A stretch of DNA of 64,000 nucleotides from Nitrospira sp. (GTDB taxonomy: Bacteria; Nitrospirota; Nitrospiria; Nitrospirales; Nitrospiraceae), in the NCBI GenBank assembly GCA_024760545.1, contig CP060501.1, forward strand, positions 1,959,501 through 2,023,500. Reading direction: 5' to 3'. Shown one piece after another: positions 33,517 through 42,373 of this stretch. Under the pieces are notes generated by a model that ran no database searches, was not told where the DNA came from, and was given only the letters and a program-made list of their open reading frames with translations. Position 1 is the stretch's first letter, and the number at the start of each line of letters is the position of its first letter. The position numbers and the translations under genes are program-made.

Positions 33517-35241
33517 TTGAATCACTCAGTGATTGAGCAGCCACGGTCGGCGCAACTCCCGGCAGCACAGCAATCAAACAAAGTAGCCTGGACTTTGCGT
33601 GCGCACTCGAATGCCCAACTTCCATTGCTTGCATGGGTCGCCCGTACGGACCGGTTAAACGGCATCGTTACTCTAACCCACGGCCTACGAGTCGAAGTGC
33701 GCCGGTCGTTCTTCATAGAAGGAGTATGGGATGGTCCATTTCATCTCGGCGAATTTGGGACAACTGATTGCGTCTTTGGCTCAGGAGGCCTGCTGACCGA
33801 GGATTCTGTTCGCTTTGTTCCCAGCGCCGCTACAACCGATCATCTGTACTATGACGATGCCGATGATTGTGTCATCGTCTCAAATTCCCTACCCCTGTTG
33901 CTGGCTCATACGCAAGATCGGCTGGACCCACGCTGCCCAGATTATCCCGACATCTGTCAGTCGATTCTGAACGGCATCCACGACTATCGGCGTGACATTC
34001 CAACTACTGGAGGCAAGGTCCGCCGACTGATGTATAGAAATTTGGAGGTCTCCCGTAACCAGACTATTGAATTGGAAAAGCAGATGCCACCGCAATTCAC
34101 TTCCTTCGCACAATACCGTGGCTATCTGCAAGACCGATATGGCCTGATCGCCGCTAATGCGCGCGATACGGCACGGACTTGGCCGTTACAAATCGTCTCT
34201 ACCCAGTCGAGGGGGTACGACTCCACGGCCGTGAACTCACTGGCCCGTGCATCAAATCTCGATAAAGTATTCACTGTCCCGACCGCCAAAAGTAAGCGGT
34301 CCTTCGCTCATCATGAGGAAAAGAACCTGCCGAATGATAACGGGGAAGAGATTTGTGCCGCGCTCGACCTTCCATGCTTCCGAATCAATCGGCGCGCCTT
34401 TGTCGAGAACTTCGACCAGGAATATCTGTACTATTGCGCACTCCACCATAACCAAGATGCGAACCTAATGGACATCGGGAATCAGCTCTCAACGGTCAGC
34501 CTACTCTTGACCGGCGTCATTGGTGAAATCTGGCGGCCCAAGGCGGATAAGGTAGAGTGGCCTTGTCTGAATCAGGACCTTCGACATGGGGATCTGGGCG
34601 GCTCAGGCATGGGGGAGTGGAGACTCGTTGTTGGTTTGATCCATCTGCCGTTGCCGTTCATAGGGGCCCGGCGTCGGGCAGAGATCGTTGAGATTACGGA
34701 GTCACCCGAGATGGACCCGTGGCGAATGCGCAATTCCTATGATCGCCCGATTGCCAGGCGCATTGCCGAGGAAGCAGGTGTGCCAAGACACCTTTTTGGT
34801 CAGTCAAAAATGGGATCCGTGGTGCTATTCTCAGATCCTTCGATCCCTTATGGCAAGGCTCTTCGGCGCGAATTCTTTGATTATCTGGTGAATGAAAAGA
34901 TCATGATACGTCCAACGACGTGGTTCTGGCCCGTCGTTCGCTGGATAAATACTACGCTGCAGGTCAGCTATTTACGTCGCGTCTCAGGCATTTATCTCAT
35001 GGAACGTGTGCTATCTAAACTGACCGGCCAGCTGGTTCGGTTCCCACGCCTGTGGTCCAAACTGGACGGAACACTCTATTGCTTTTGCGTCAATAAGACT
35101 GCGGGCAGATACAGCTCAGATCTAAGGGCTTCATCCGAAGACCCCTCATGGGTCTCAGGCGCGGCGTTCAACACAGAAGAGACACTCGTGAAGGCAAAGG
35201 ACGAGAATCCCTTTACCGCTACAACAGCAAACGTTCACTGA
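33517..35241 (+). CDS. Asparagine-synthetase-like protein (no glutaminase Cys)
   Basis: A 574-aa protein. The N-terminal 170 residues resemble a degenerate Ntn-amidotransferase fold without the essential Cys2 (it begins MNHSVIEQ). The second part has a PP-loop ATPase motif, QSRGYDSTAVNSLA (canonical SGGxDS), and a C-terminal tail typical of asparagine-synthetase-like enzymes. It probably adenylates a carboxylate and forms an amide with a donor other than glutamine. The start is a TTG preceded by AAAGGA at 8-base spacing. It is the first gene of a three-gene set with a YqcI/YcgG protein and a DUF1989 protein. The substrate is not evident. Confidence 0.7.
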   Translation: MNHSVIEQPRSAQLPAAQQSNKVAWTLRAHSNAQLPLLAWVARTDRLNGIVTLTHGLRVEVRRSFFIEGVWDGPFHLGEFGTTDCVFGSGGLLTEDSVRFVPSAATTDHLYYDDADDCVIVSNSLPLLLAHTQDRLDPRCPDYPDICQSILNGIHDYRRDIPTTGGKVRRLMYRNLEVSRNQTIELEKQMPPQFTSFAQYRGYLQDRYGLIAANARDTARTWPLQIVSTQSRGYDSTAVNSLARASNLDKVFTVPTAKSKRSFAHHEEKNLPNDNGEEICAALDLPCFRINRRAFVENFDQEYLYYCALHHNQDANLMDIGNQLSTVSLLLTGVIGEIWRPKADKVEWPCLNQDLRHGDLGGSGMGEWRLVVGLIHLPLPFIGARRRAEIVEITESPEMDPWRMRNSYDRPIARRIAEEAGVPRHLFGQSKMGSVVLFSDPSIPYGKALRREFFDYLVNEKIMIRPTTWFWPVVRWINTTLQVSYLRRVSGIYLMERVLSKLTGQLVRFPRLWSKLDGTLYCFCVNKTAGRYSSDLRASSEDPSWVSGAAFNTEETLVKAKDENPFTATTANVH

Positions 35242-35274
35242 CACCTGGATTCAAGATATCTGTGAGGTTTCACC

Positions 35275-36117
35275 ATGGGATCAGATCTCCATCACGTGCC
35301 ACTCGCTGGAAACATCACCCCCCCCGCAAATGACCCGCACACATGGAACCCTTTATCAGTCGATCCTGTGGCAAGTCGGTTCTCGAGCTACGCGGCTTTC
35401 AAGGGGAAGGCAGTCGTCAGACCGCTCACACCTGACATGCCGGTGGACGCCGATCTCACTGATGCGCACAACCAGTTAAGGCAACAGATCTTGGGCCAGT
35501 TTTACCCATGCACCGGCGCGGTCTCGGCATTCAGCCAAAAGAGTTATCGTTTCGGGCTATACCCAGAACTAGCCTCTGATAGCAGTGTCCGCGCCGTTTG
35601 TCATGACCTGTACAATTTTACTCATGAATTCCCAGTGGTTGATGACCATTTTGTTACCTTTATCGCGATGTTCCGTGGGCCAGCAACCCAGTCAGAACAA
35701 CACTTCGAAGAGCTATTGTGGAATCAGCTTCAGGCCATGCACTCTCTTGATTCTAATTACTTTACCTGGGATAAGAGTGTCGACTCCGACCCTAAGAGTC
35801 ATCAATTTTCGTTCAGCATCGGTGGTCGTGCAATGTATGTCATCGGCATGCACCCCAAGTCTTCACGTCTCGCGCGAACCCGCCCGTATCCCACCATGGT
35901 GTTCAATTTGCACGAACAGTTTGACCGCCTACGTGCGCGCGAAAAGTTTGAAACTATGAAACAGACGATCAGAGGGCGCGAGATGACATTCCAAGGATCG
36001 ATCAACCCGATGTTGACGAGCTTTGGTGAAAATTCTGAGGCGCGTCAATATTCCGGTCGTGCAGTTCCAGCTGAATGGTCTTGCCCCTTCCATGTGCGCA
36101 AGACTGACGCAACATGA
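35275..36117 (+). CDS. YqcI/YcgG family protein (GntA-like haem N-oxygenase)
   Basis: A 280-aa protein with the family signature: FSFSIGGRAMYVIGMHPKSSRLARTRPYPTMVFNLHEQFDRLR, then MKQTIRGREMTFQGSINPMLTSFGENSEARQYSGR and WSCPF at the end. The family includes GntA of the guanitoxin pathway, described as a haem-dependent N-hydroxylase of a guanidine-type substrate, so an N-hydroxylation role is the best inference. It starts 33 bases after the asparagine-synthetase-like gene, and its stop overlaps the next ATG (ATGA). It is cytoplasmic. It could also hydroxylate an amine or amino acid; the substrate is unknown. Confidence 0.8.
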   Translation: MGSDLHHVPLAGNITPPANDPHTWNPLSVDPVASRFSSYAAFKGKAVVRPLTPDMPVDADLTDAHNQLRQQILGQFYPCTGAVSAFSQKSYRFGLYPELASDSSVRAVCHDLYNFTHEFPVVDDHFVTFIAMFRGPATQSEQHFEELLWNQLQAMHSLDSNYFTWDKSVDSDPKSHQFSFSIGGRAMYVIGMHPKSSRLARTRPYPTMVFNLHEQFDRLRAREKFETMKQTIRGREMTFQGSINPMLTSFGENSEARQYSGRAVPAEWSCPFHVRKTDAT

Positions 36118-36707
36118 CCGCTTCTCAGATCATCCGCATTCCACCACAGAGTGGCCGCTCGTTTAAGATCAAGCGGGGCCAAATATTACGGGTTATCGAT
36201 CCTCTTGGCGAACAGGTATCTGACCTCTTCTCATTCAGCGAGCAAGATCATGACTGCCGTTTGTCTTCAGGTAGGTCATTGGACTATGCGAGCCGGATCT
36301 ATTTAACAATAGGTGATATTCTTTATGCGAACAATAGCAGACCGATGTTTACCATTATCGAAGACACTGTCTGCTTGCATGACTTCCTTCTAACACCCTG
36401 CAGCCAGGAGATGTTTGAGATTCTGTATAAGCATAAAGGCCATCATCCGAGCTGTTTTGAGAACCTCTATCTATCTCTGAAGGAGCACGGCATTTCTGGA
36501 GCCGACATCTCTACGACATTTAATATCTTCATGAACGTCAAGATCGACCCACAAGGAGCGTTGACGGTCGGCATACCAATCTCCAAGGCCGGTGACCACA
36601 TTGACCTGAAGGCCGAAATGGACATGGTGTGTGGCCTAACAGCTTGTTCCGCTGAAGGATCAAACAACGGCCATTTCAAGCCAATAGACTTTTCGATCCT
36701 GGGTTGA
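36114..36707 (+). CDS. DUF1989 family protein (urea-carboxylase-associated type)
   Basis: A 197-aa cytoplasmic protein of the DUF1989 family. The visible family pattern is IRIPPQSGRSFKIKRGQILRVIDPLGEQVSDLFSFSE, LDYASRIYLTIGDILYANNSRPMFTIIEDTV..HDFLLTPCSQEMFEILY, GADISTTFNIFMNVKIDPQGALTVGIPISKAGDHIDLKAEMDMVCGLTACS. Relatives accompany urea and guanidine carboxylases, and some act as carboxyguanidine deiminase subunits, so a role on guanidine or urea-like nitrogen is plausible. It is translationally coupled to the YqcI/YcgG gene. It is the last gene of the cluster. Confidence 0.8.
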   Translation: MTASQIIRIPPQSGRSFKIKRGQILRVIDPLGEQVSDLFSFSEQDHDCRLSSGRSLDYASRIYLTIGDILYANNSRPMFTIIEDTVCLHDFLLTPCSQEMFEILYKHKGHHPSCFENLYLSLKEHGISGADISTTFNIFMNVKIDPQGALTVGIPISKAGDHIDLKAEMDMVCGLTACSAEGSNNGHFKPIDFSILG

Positions 36708-36859
36708 TGCGTCATTGACGTTGTGCTCCCCCTAGCCTCACGATCCTCCTACTCATGCGACCATAGAAGCCATTGAGTTGGGCTGCTGTTCCTGGAAATT
36801 TCCAGGATTATACGTCGACATGCTGTGAAGATCCGTCTCGACAGGGGGCAGAAATGCGA

Positions 36860-36893
36860 CGGCCCGGAACCCCTTCGACGGAGCTCCGGGCCG
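36860..36893 (-). terminator. Terminator hairpin downstream of amoC
   Basis: Perfect arms CGGCCCGGA and TCCGGGCCG with five further pairs (GCTCC/GGGGT, one or two G-T) and loop GTCGAA, about 32 bases after the amoC stop on the minus strand. The T-run is poor, so it may also stabilise the mRNA end. Confidence 0.65.
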
Positions 36894-36925
36894 CGCCCTG
36901 ACACACTCGCTCTCGGGTCACCCGT

Positions 36926-37735
36926 TTAGTACACGGTCTTGTGCCCGGGGCCCACCTGGCTGGGGAACGGATCCAGGATGCTCTTCGGCGCGTTGTTCCA
37001 GATCACGTCCGCCAGATTCGACATCCGGCTCACGATCTGCGCCGCCACGCCGCCTGCCGCGCCGAACAACCCGCACCACCCCAACGTCACAAAGCCCCAG
37101 TGCAACGGGGCCGAGAACAATTCATCGACGAACCAGAACGCATGCCCCCACTCGTTCAACCCCACGTTCGGCAGGATGAACATCGGCCCCACCACCGCCG
37201 CCACCAGCGGGAACGACGTCGCCTGGGCGTACAGCGGTAACCGCGTCTGCGCATACAGGTAGCTCGCCACGCCGCACGTGATGTACAACGGGAACGTCCC
37301 GTAGAACGCCACAATGTGGCTCGCCGTGAAGCTCGTGTCCCGGATGATCACTTGGTGCCACGCCGCATCTTGCTCTAACGTGTAGCTGCCCGCGTAGTAC
37401 ACCCCCCAGATGTAGCAGACGAGCCAGCCCATCCAGTAAAAGTACCGCTTCAGCTCCAGCTTGTGGTCCAGGTTCGCCAGGTTCCGATCCCGCGTCACCC
37501 AGATCCACCCGATCGTCGTCGCAAAGAACACCGCGTTCGCTAAGATGTTAAACCGCCACAGCCCCATCCACACCGAATCGAACTCGGGGGTCATGGAGTC
37601 TAACCCGTGCGAGTACCCGAACGCCCGTTGATACAGCACCCAAAACACCCCGATCCCCAGAATCGCCAGCCAGCCCAACTTCACCGGCTTCGAGTCATAC
37701 CACTGCGAAATATCGTACCCTCGGTCACTTGCCAT
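36926..37735 (-). CDS. amoC: Ammonia monooxygenase subunit C (stand-alone copy)
   Basis: AmoC, the membrane subunit of copper-dependent ammonia monooxygenase, which oxidises ammonia to hydroxylamine. 269 aa, about six membrane helices. Start [21 protein letters not shown] and family blocks such as [23 protein letters not shown] and [28 protein letters not shown] are unmistakable. Copper-site ligands fit the known D-x3-H-x12-H pattern: D123, H127, H140 ([20 protein letters not shown]). SD AAGGAGG before the ATG at 37735. No amoA or amoB is next to it; instead an exported accessory gene precedes it by 44 bases. Single amoC copies are known in ammonia oxidisers. Confidence 0.95.
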   Translation of the reverse strand: MASDRGYDISQWYDSKPVKLGWLAILGIGVFWVLYQRAFGYSHGLDSMTPEFDSVWMGLWRFNILANAVFFATTIGWIWVTRDRNLANLDHKLELKRYFYWMGWLVCYIWGVYYAGSYTLEQDAAWHQVIIRDTSFTASHIVAFYGTFPLYITCGVASYLYAQTRLPLYAQATSFPLVAAVVGPMFILPNVGLNEWGHAFWFVDELFSAPLHWGFVTLGWCGLFGAAGGVAAQIVSRMSNLADVIWNNAPKSILDPFPSQVGPGHKTVY

Positions 37736-37779
37736 AGTGAATCCTCCTTGTTATACGAATCTCTTGATCGATGAAACCT

Positions 37780-38439
37780 TCACGACTGACGGGAGACCCG
37801 CCAGTTCCTATATCGCTTTGATTTCGAAAACTCGTATGCAAGTAAAGCAAGAAGAAGCAGGATGGTCAACGGCCCAATGGCTTTTCGGGCAATTGTCGCA
37901 TAATCGATTTGCTGTACTCGCAACAGATAGGACAACGGACTAGACCCTTCCGGAGTGATGATCAACTTATACAGACCCTTAACCAGCTTGGCTTCGCCTC
38001 TGACTACTCCATCCAGGTGAATCGCCGGCGGCCAGTACGCGACTGTGTCATCTTCTGTCGTCTCGTTGAGTCCTCTGACTACCCGCACTCCCACCGGCAT
38101 CGTGCGCAGACCTGGATCCACGAGATCGACCACAAGAAACGTCTCTCCTTCACCAGGAATATCCGTACAATACTGGGCTTTTGCTTCATTCTGCGGCTGA
38201 TACGCGTTGAAATGGACGAGACTACCTCCGACCCGTTGGGCACAGCTATCTTCATCGATTGCCACATTGCCATGAGCACTTGCTACACCAGGAAGAAGGG
38301 CCATAACAAACACGAGCGCGCGGAGAACTCGATGGGAATGGGCTCTTTGTTTACGTCTCACGATACAGAAGCGTAAGGGCACGCGATACATCGCCCCAGC
38401 GATAATGCTCAGTGCAAACACTGCAAGGAACATTGTCAT
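37780..38439 (-). CDS. Membrane-anchored periplasmic protein preceding amoC
   Basis: A 219-aa protein with N-terminal hydrophobic segments (FLAVFALSIIAGAMYR, ALVFVMALLPGVASAHG) and one C-terminal helix (AIGPLTILLLLALLAYEF), so it is probably a periplasmic domain held by membrane anchors. After the mature start it reads GNVAIDEDSCAQRVGG..VHFNAYQPQNEAKAQYCTDIPGEGETFLVVDLVDPGLRTMPVGVRVVRG. I recognise this as a conserved hypothetical pattern (ED.C..., VHF..YQP, YC.DIP, DLVD..LR.MPV) seen in ammonia and methane oxidisers. The start is followed closely by alternative ATGs. It is read with amoC and may help assembly or copper handling. This function is inferred only from position. Confidence 0.65.
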   Translation of the reverse strand: MTMFLAVFALSIIAGAMYRVPLRFCIVRRKQRAHSHRVLRALVFVMALLPGVASAHGNVAIDEDSCAQRVGGSLVHFNAYQPQNEAKAQYCTDIPGEGETFLVVDLVDPGLRTMPVGVRVVRGLNETTEDDTVAYWPPAIHLDGVVRGEAKLVKGLYKLIITPEGSSPLSYLLRVQQIDYATIARKAIGPLTILLLLALLAYEFSKSKRYRNWRVSRQS

Positions 38440-38503
38440 CGACCTTCACCCCCTTTCTTCATAGTGAAAGCATACTCCTTGAAATATGAAGGCTGCATTA
38501 GAG

Positions 38504-38527
38504 AATCATGAAGAATTCTTCATGATT
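38504..38527. promoter_or_regulatory. 24-bp perfect palindrome, candidate operator
   Basis: AATCATGAAGAA followed by its exact reverse complement TTCTTCATGATT. It lies 65 bases upstream of the amo accessory gene start, in the only gap between ttcA and that gene. No T-run follows on either side, so it is more like an operator than a terminator. Confidence 0.55.
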
Positions 38528-38529
38528 TG

Positions 38530-38551
38530 GTCTAAATGCGGAAATTTAGAC
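38530..38551. promoter_or_regulatory. Inverted repeat next to the palindrome
   Basis: GTCTAAAT (38530-38537) and ATTTAGAC (38544-38551) with a 6-base spacer. It begins 3 bases from the palindrome and lies 52 bases after the ttcA stop (minus strand). It may be a second operator half or part of a ttcA terminator. Confidence 0.4.
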
Positions 38552-38602
38552 AGGAAACCTTATGGCAGGCTGGCACCAGTAGTGATGCAACGGTGCCGGA
38601 AC

Positions 38603-39469
38603 TTATGCGAGAGGCGGTTCCTGGTCTAGCCAGGCGTCACCCTCAGTCTGAGTACTTACCGCTGATGCAAGCGACTTGAAATCAAAGAGTCGAGGATCCA
38701 TTAGGAGAGCAGGTGCGACGTTCCCGACCGCTGCAGCAATGCTGTCAGAACAGCCGGGCGAGGCTCGCTCCCATTCCTGGAGCAACGCCTTCACTTTTTT
38801 TCGTTTCAAGTCTTCCTGCGACCCACAGAGATCGCATGGAATGATTGGGAACGCCCGCAGCTCGGCATATCGCGCAAGGTCAGTCTCTTTGACCATAGCC
38901 AGCGGTCGAATGACGATGTGTCGCCCATCCTTTGAACGGAGCTTCGGTGGGATGGCCTTCAGTTTTCCCGAATAGAAGAGATTCAAAAACAAGGTTTCAA
39001 TAATGTCGTCGCGGTGATGGCCAAGCGCGATTTTCGTGGCGCCAAGCTCAGTGGCGATGCGATACAAGTGTCCTCTCCGTAACCGTGAGCACAATGAGCA
39101 CGTCGTTTGCCCTTCCGGGATCAGTCGCTTCACGATCGAATAGGTATCACGGGATTCTATGTGGAAAGGAATTCCACGGTCGGACAGGTATTGTGGGAGT
39201 ACATGTTCCGGAAACCCCGGCTGCCGTTGGTCGAGATTGACGGCGACCACGTCGAAACGAATAGGAGCCCGTCGCTGTAAAACGAGTAAAATATCCAGCA
39301 ACCCGTAACTGTCTTTACCACCTGACAGGCAGACCATCACCTTGTCGCCATCGTCGATGAGGTGATAGTCAGCAATCGCTTGGCCCACCAGCCGGCAAAG
39401 GCGTGTTTGCATCTTCTCTGTTTCTTCGTCTAATTTGTGCAAGAGTGTTGGCGTGAGCGGGACAAGCAT
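38603..39469 (-). CDS. ttcA: tRNA 2-thiocytidine(32) synthetase TtcA
   Basis: A 288-aa PP-loop ATPase that thiolates cytidine 32 of some tRNAs using a [4Fe-4S] cluster. The PP-loop is [19 protein letters not shown]; the cluster cysteines are [10 protein letters not shown] (CxxC), with a further Cys in [14 protein letters not shown]. Length fits the family. A start at an internal Met (MQTRLCRLV) is possible, but the listed ATG is used. It is a single gene, separated from the amo genes by the palindrome-bearing gap. Confidence 0.9.
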   Translation of the reverse strand: MLVPLTPTLLHKLDEETEKMQTRLCRLVGQAIADYHLIDDGDKVMVCLSGGKDSYGLLDILLVLQRRAPIRFDVVAVNLDQRQPGFPEHVLPQYLSDRGIPFHIESRDTYSIVKRLIPEGQTTCSLCSRLRRGHLYRIATELGATKIALGHHRDDIIETLFLNLFYSGKLKAIPPKLRSKDGRHIVIRPLAMVKETDLARYAELRAFPIIPCDLCGSQEDLKRKKVKALLQEWERASPGCSDSIAAAVGNVAPALLMDPRLFDFKSLASAVSTQTEGDAWLDQEPPLA

Positions 39470-39536
39470 GGCAGGATTGTAGCCGTACCACTGTTGCCTT
39501 GTCGACCGTCTGATTTAATAGAGAGGCGAACAAACA

Positions 39537-40034
39537 ATGCCGCAGTCAATCCTTTTTGTGTGTACCGGAAATATCTTCCGGAGTGTGGCTGCCGAATACG
39601 CGTTTCGGGCACAGCTGGGGCAGCACGTCTCTTACCGGGTCGAATCGGCAGGTATCGAAGCCAAGCCTAAGACGGTCCACTCAGTTATTACCAACCGCCT
39701 GATCCAAAAAGGCATTGATCCGTCCGCTCACATCCCACGACTTCTGACCAAAGAATTGGTCGCCCGGAATGACCTGATCATCGCGATGGGTCTTGGCCAT
39801 CGCGAGTTTATCCAAAAGCGATTCGGATTGAAGGTTCCTCTCTTCAACGAAGTGTCGTTCGGCAAAGACCTCCCGATCCTCGATCTTCATGAAGCCCTGC
39901 CTGATTGGGAATGCGATATCGTCGAAGCGCGGGCTTATGTGGAGTCGGTCATCGATCATATTTGGGAGGCCATACCGACGCTGATGACGCGACTCTCAAA
40001 TTTTCCCGAACGTCAAGGGACACTGAAGCCGTAA
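39537..40034 (+). CDS. Low-molecular-weight phosphotyrosine phosphatase-like protein
   Basis: A 165-aa protein with the CX5R active site at the N-terminus (C9 TGNIFR15 S), the hallmark of LMW protein tyrosine phosphatases and thioredoxin-linked arsenate reductases. The AEYAFRAQLG..YRVESAGI..KPKTVHSVITNRLIQKGID context is the usual LMW-PTP one. The later acid residue appears as PDW rather than the common DP. It could regulate capsule synthesis or signalling, or act on arsenate. It is divergent to ttcA and close to it. Confidence 0.8.
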   Translation: MPQSILFVCTGNIFRSVAAEYAFRAQLGQHVSYRVESAGIEAKPKTVHSVITNRLIQKGIDPSAHIPRLLTKELVARNDLIIAMGLGHREFIQKRFGLKVPLFNEVSFGKDLPILDLHEALPDWECDIVEARAYVESVIDHIWEAIPTLMTRLSNFPERQGTLKP

Positions 40035-40180
40035 GGACAGTTACAACTGAGGCTGTCCGTACAATTTTCACCCCGCCCGTCTCTTCCATTCCAAACCAGG
40101 GATGCATCAGGCGTTATTACCACTACGTGCTATATTTTCCATGAAGGGCACAACAGAGGTGCTTCAGAGACTTGCCTATC

Positions 40181-41242
40181 ATGGATCGCACGATTTTCGA
40201 CGTTCTCAAGGCTCCGATCATCGGCCAAGACGAGCCCAAATGGGCATCCTGGTCGGATGAAGCGCTATTGGACCTCCCGATGTGCGACTTGCACGTGGGG
40301 ATCAAAGGCGGATTTCTCGAACAGCCTATCGCTGAGCTGACTCGAGAACTGGAAGAACGTCGCTTGTTGTTTCGTCCGCACTTCTGGCTCTCCAACGAGT
40401 GGTTTACACCGGATGGTGTGCCTGGGATTGCCGTCCCCTTCTATCTGGCCCATCCTCGTCTCGCGAAGCTGGAACAAGCCCAATTGCTGGAAGTGGAAGG
40501 CGGGACGACGGAGTGGTGTTTGCGCATTCTCCGCCATGAAGCCGGTCATGCCATTGAAAACGCCTATAAGATTCGCCGCCGGAAAACGCGTCAGCAAATT
40601 TTTGGCAAGTCTTCCCAGCAGTATCCACTGTACTACTCCCCCCGGCCCTACAGTCGAAGCTTCGTGCGCCATCTAGACTTGTGGTACGCCCAAAGCCATC
40701 CAGATGAAGACTTCGCTGAAACGTTTGCCGTCTGGCTCACACCGGACTCATTGTGGGAAGAACGGTACCGGGGTTGGCCCGTGCTCAAGAAACTCCGATA
40801 TGTCGATGGGCTCATGAAGGAACTCCGGGGTATGTCGCCTTCCGTCACGACTTGTGAAGAAGTTGATGGGCTTTCCACCCTCAAAAAGACACTGCGCGAA
40901 CATTACGAACGCAAACGCAGGCATTACGGAATCGAACGACAGTTGCAGTACGACCCGGATTTGAAACGACTCTTTTCTACAATGCCATGCCACGCAAATA
41001 AGTTGAGTGCCGCCACCTTTCTCAATCGGTTCCGTCGAGAGGTACGGCGTAAAGTAGCCGCGTGGACCGGCGAGTACCAATACACAATCGATCAGGTCCT
41101 GGAGGATATGATTCAACGATGCCGGGAACTCAATCTGCGGGTTCCCATCACGGAAGAACAAGCCAAACTGGACTTCACCATCCTTCTGACCGTACATACC
41201 ATGAATTTTCTGCGGAGCGGACGGCATCGGGTGGCCTTATGA
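40181..41242 (+). CDS. Zinc-binding metallopeptidase-like protein (HEAGH)
   Basis: A 353-aa cytoplasmic protein with H119-E-A-G-H123 in RHEAGHAIENAYKI and an acidic downstream motif (HPDEDFAETFAVWLTP) that may give the third ligand. The N-terminal DLHVGIKG and ELEERRLLFRPHFWLSNEWFTPDGVPGIAVPFYLAHPRL are conserved in the 'putative zinc-binding metallopeptidase' family. ATG 40181 is taken; a TTG 9 bases upstream is also possible. The stop overlaps the next gene's ATG, so it is coupled to the ATP-grasp ligase. Together they may process or ligate a peptide. Confidence 0.75.
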   Translation: MDRTIFDVLKAPIIGQDEPKWASWSDEALLDLPMCDLHVGIKGGFLEQPIAELTRELEERRLLFRPHFWLSNEWFTPDGVPGIAVPFYLAHPRLAKLEQAQLLEVEGGTTEWCLRILRHEAGHAIENAYKIRRRKTRQQIFGKSSQQYPLYYSPRPYSRSFVRHLDLWYAQSHPDEDFAETFAVWLTPDSLWEERYRGWPVLKKLRYVDGLMKELRGMSPSVTTCEEVDGLSTLKKTLREHYERKRRHYGIERQLQYDPDLKRLFSTMPCHANKLSAATFLNRFRREVRRKVAAWTGEYQYTIDQVLEDMIQRCRELNLRVPITEEQAKLDFTILLTVHTMNFLRSGRHRVAL

Positions 41243-42261
41243 AGCGACTCCGGGTGCTCGTCCTCATGCATGAAGACCTTGTTCCTCCCGACCAGGTGGA
41301 CAGTTACGACCCGGAATCCGTTGAGTGGCGGACAGAGTACGACGTCGTTTCTGCGCTGAAGAAACTCGGCCATGAGGTCTCCCCGCTGGGGGTCAAGAAT
41401 GATCTCGGCGTGATTCACACGGCCATCGACCATGTGAAGCCGGACATCGTCTTTAACCTTTTGGAAGAGTTCGCGGGTGTAGCCGTCTATGATCAGCACG
41501 TCGTGTCGTACCTTGAACTCCTTCACCTGGCCTACACCGGCTGTAACCCGCGTGGATTGATGTTGGCACGCGACAAAGTCCTGACTAAGAAGGTGTTGTC
41601 CTTCCACCGAATCCCCTACCCTGAGTTCATTGAGGTACCCCAAGGACGTGCAGTCAAGCGGCCTAAATGGCTGTCTTTCCCCTTGATCGTCAAATCGGTC
41701 AGCGAGGAAGCTTCGCTGGGAATCTCGCAAGCGTCGATCGTCGTGGACGATGACAAGCTGAGTGAGCGAGTGGCATTTATTCACAATAGCGTGGGAACCG
41801 GGGCTCTGATCGAGCGGTACATCGAGGGTCGTGAGTTCTATGTGGGGATCATCGGCAATGGGCAACTACAAGTCTTGCCGGTGTGGGAACTCATCCTGGA
41901 CAAGCTGCCGGACGACGCCAAACGTATCGCCACCGAGCGGGTGAAATGGAGCCGGACGTATCAAAAGAAGTACGGGATCACGTCACGAGAGGCTGAGAAC
42001 CTGCCGGAGGGCAAAGCTGAAGAAATTCAGGATCTCGCCAAACAGGTCTATCGTGCACTCGGACTCAGCGGCTATGCGCGGATCGATATGCGAATGAATA
42101 CCGACGGGGAACTCTACGTCCTGGAAGCGAATCCCAACCCACAGATCGCCGAAGATGAAGACTTCGCCGATTCAGCCAAGAAGGTCGGCTACCAATACAA
42201 GGAACTGCTGCAAGAGCTCCTGAACGTCGGCCTTCGCTGGCGCCCCGCCAAAGCTGCATGA
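41239..42261 (+). CDS. D-Ala-D-Ala-ligase-like ATP-grasp enzyme
   Basis: A 340-aa ATP-grasp ligase. Starts MKRLRVLVLMHEDLVPPD; the ATP-grasp body is seen in LARDKVLTKKVLSFHRIPYPEFIEV, FPLIVKSVSEEASLGISQASIV, AVYDQHVVSYLELLHLAYTGCNP, and the metal/ATP segment YARIDMRMNTDGELYVLEANPNPQIAEDEDFADSAKKVGY (the usual DxR..xdG..yvlEvNpnP). It could make D-Ala-D-Ala or, given its partner, ligate another peptide bond. It overlaps the metallopeptidase gene by 4 bases (ATGA), so the pair is a fixed unit. It is not near the mur genes. Confidence 0.82.
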   Translation: MKRLRVLVLMHEDLVPPDQVDSYDPESVEWRTEYDVVSALKKLGHEVSPLGVKNDLGVIHTAIDHVKPDIVFNLLEEFAGVAVYDQHVVSYLELLHLAYTGCNPRGLMLARDKVLTKKVLSFHRIPYPEFIEVPQGRAVKRPKWLSFPLIVKSVSEEASLGISQASIVVDDDKLSERVAFIHNSVGTGALIERYIEGREFYVGIIGNGQLQVLPVWELILDKLPDDAKRIATERVKWSRTYQKKYGITSREAENLPEGKAEEIQDLAKQVYRALGLSGYARIDMRMNTDGELYVLEANPNPQIAEDEDFADSAKKVGYQYKELLQELLNVGLRWRPAKAA

Positions 42262-42373
42262 CGGTCACAAGTAAATTTCGGTGATTCTTCCTCGCACATA
42301 GTTCGAATCGCGCCAAGCCGCTTGAGAGGAAGACATGTCGTGCAGTAATCTGTCCGGCAACACGAGGATAGTT

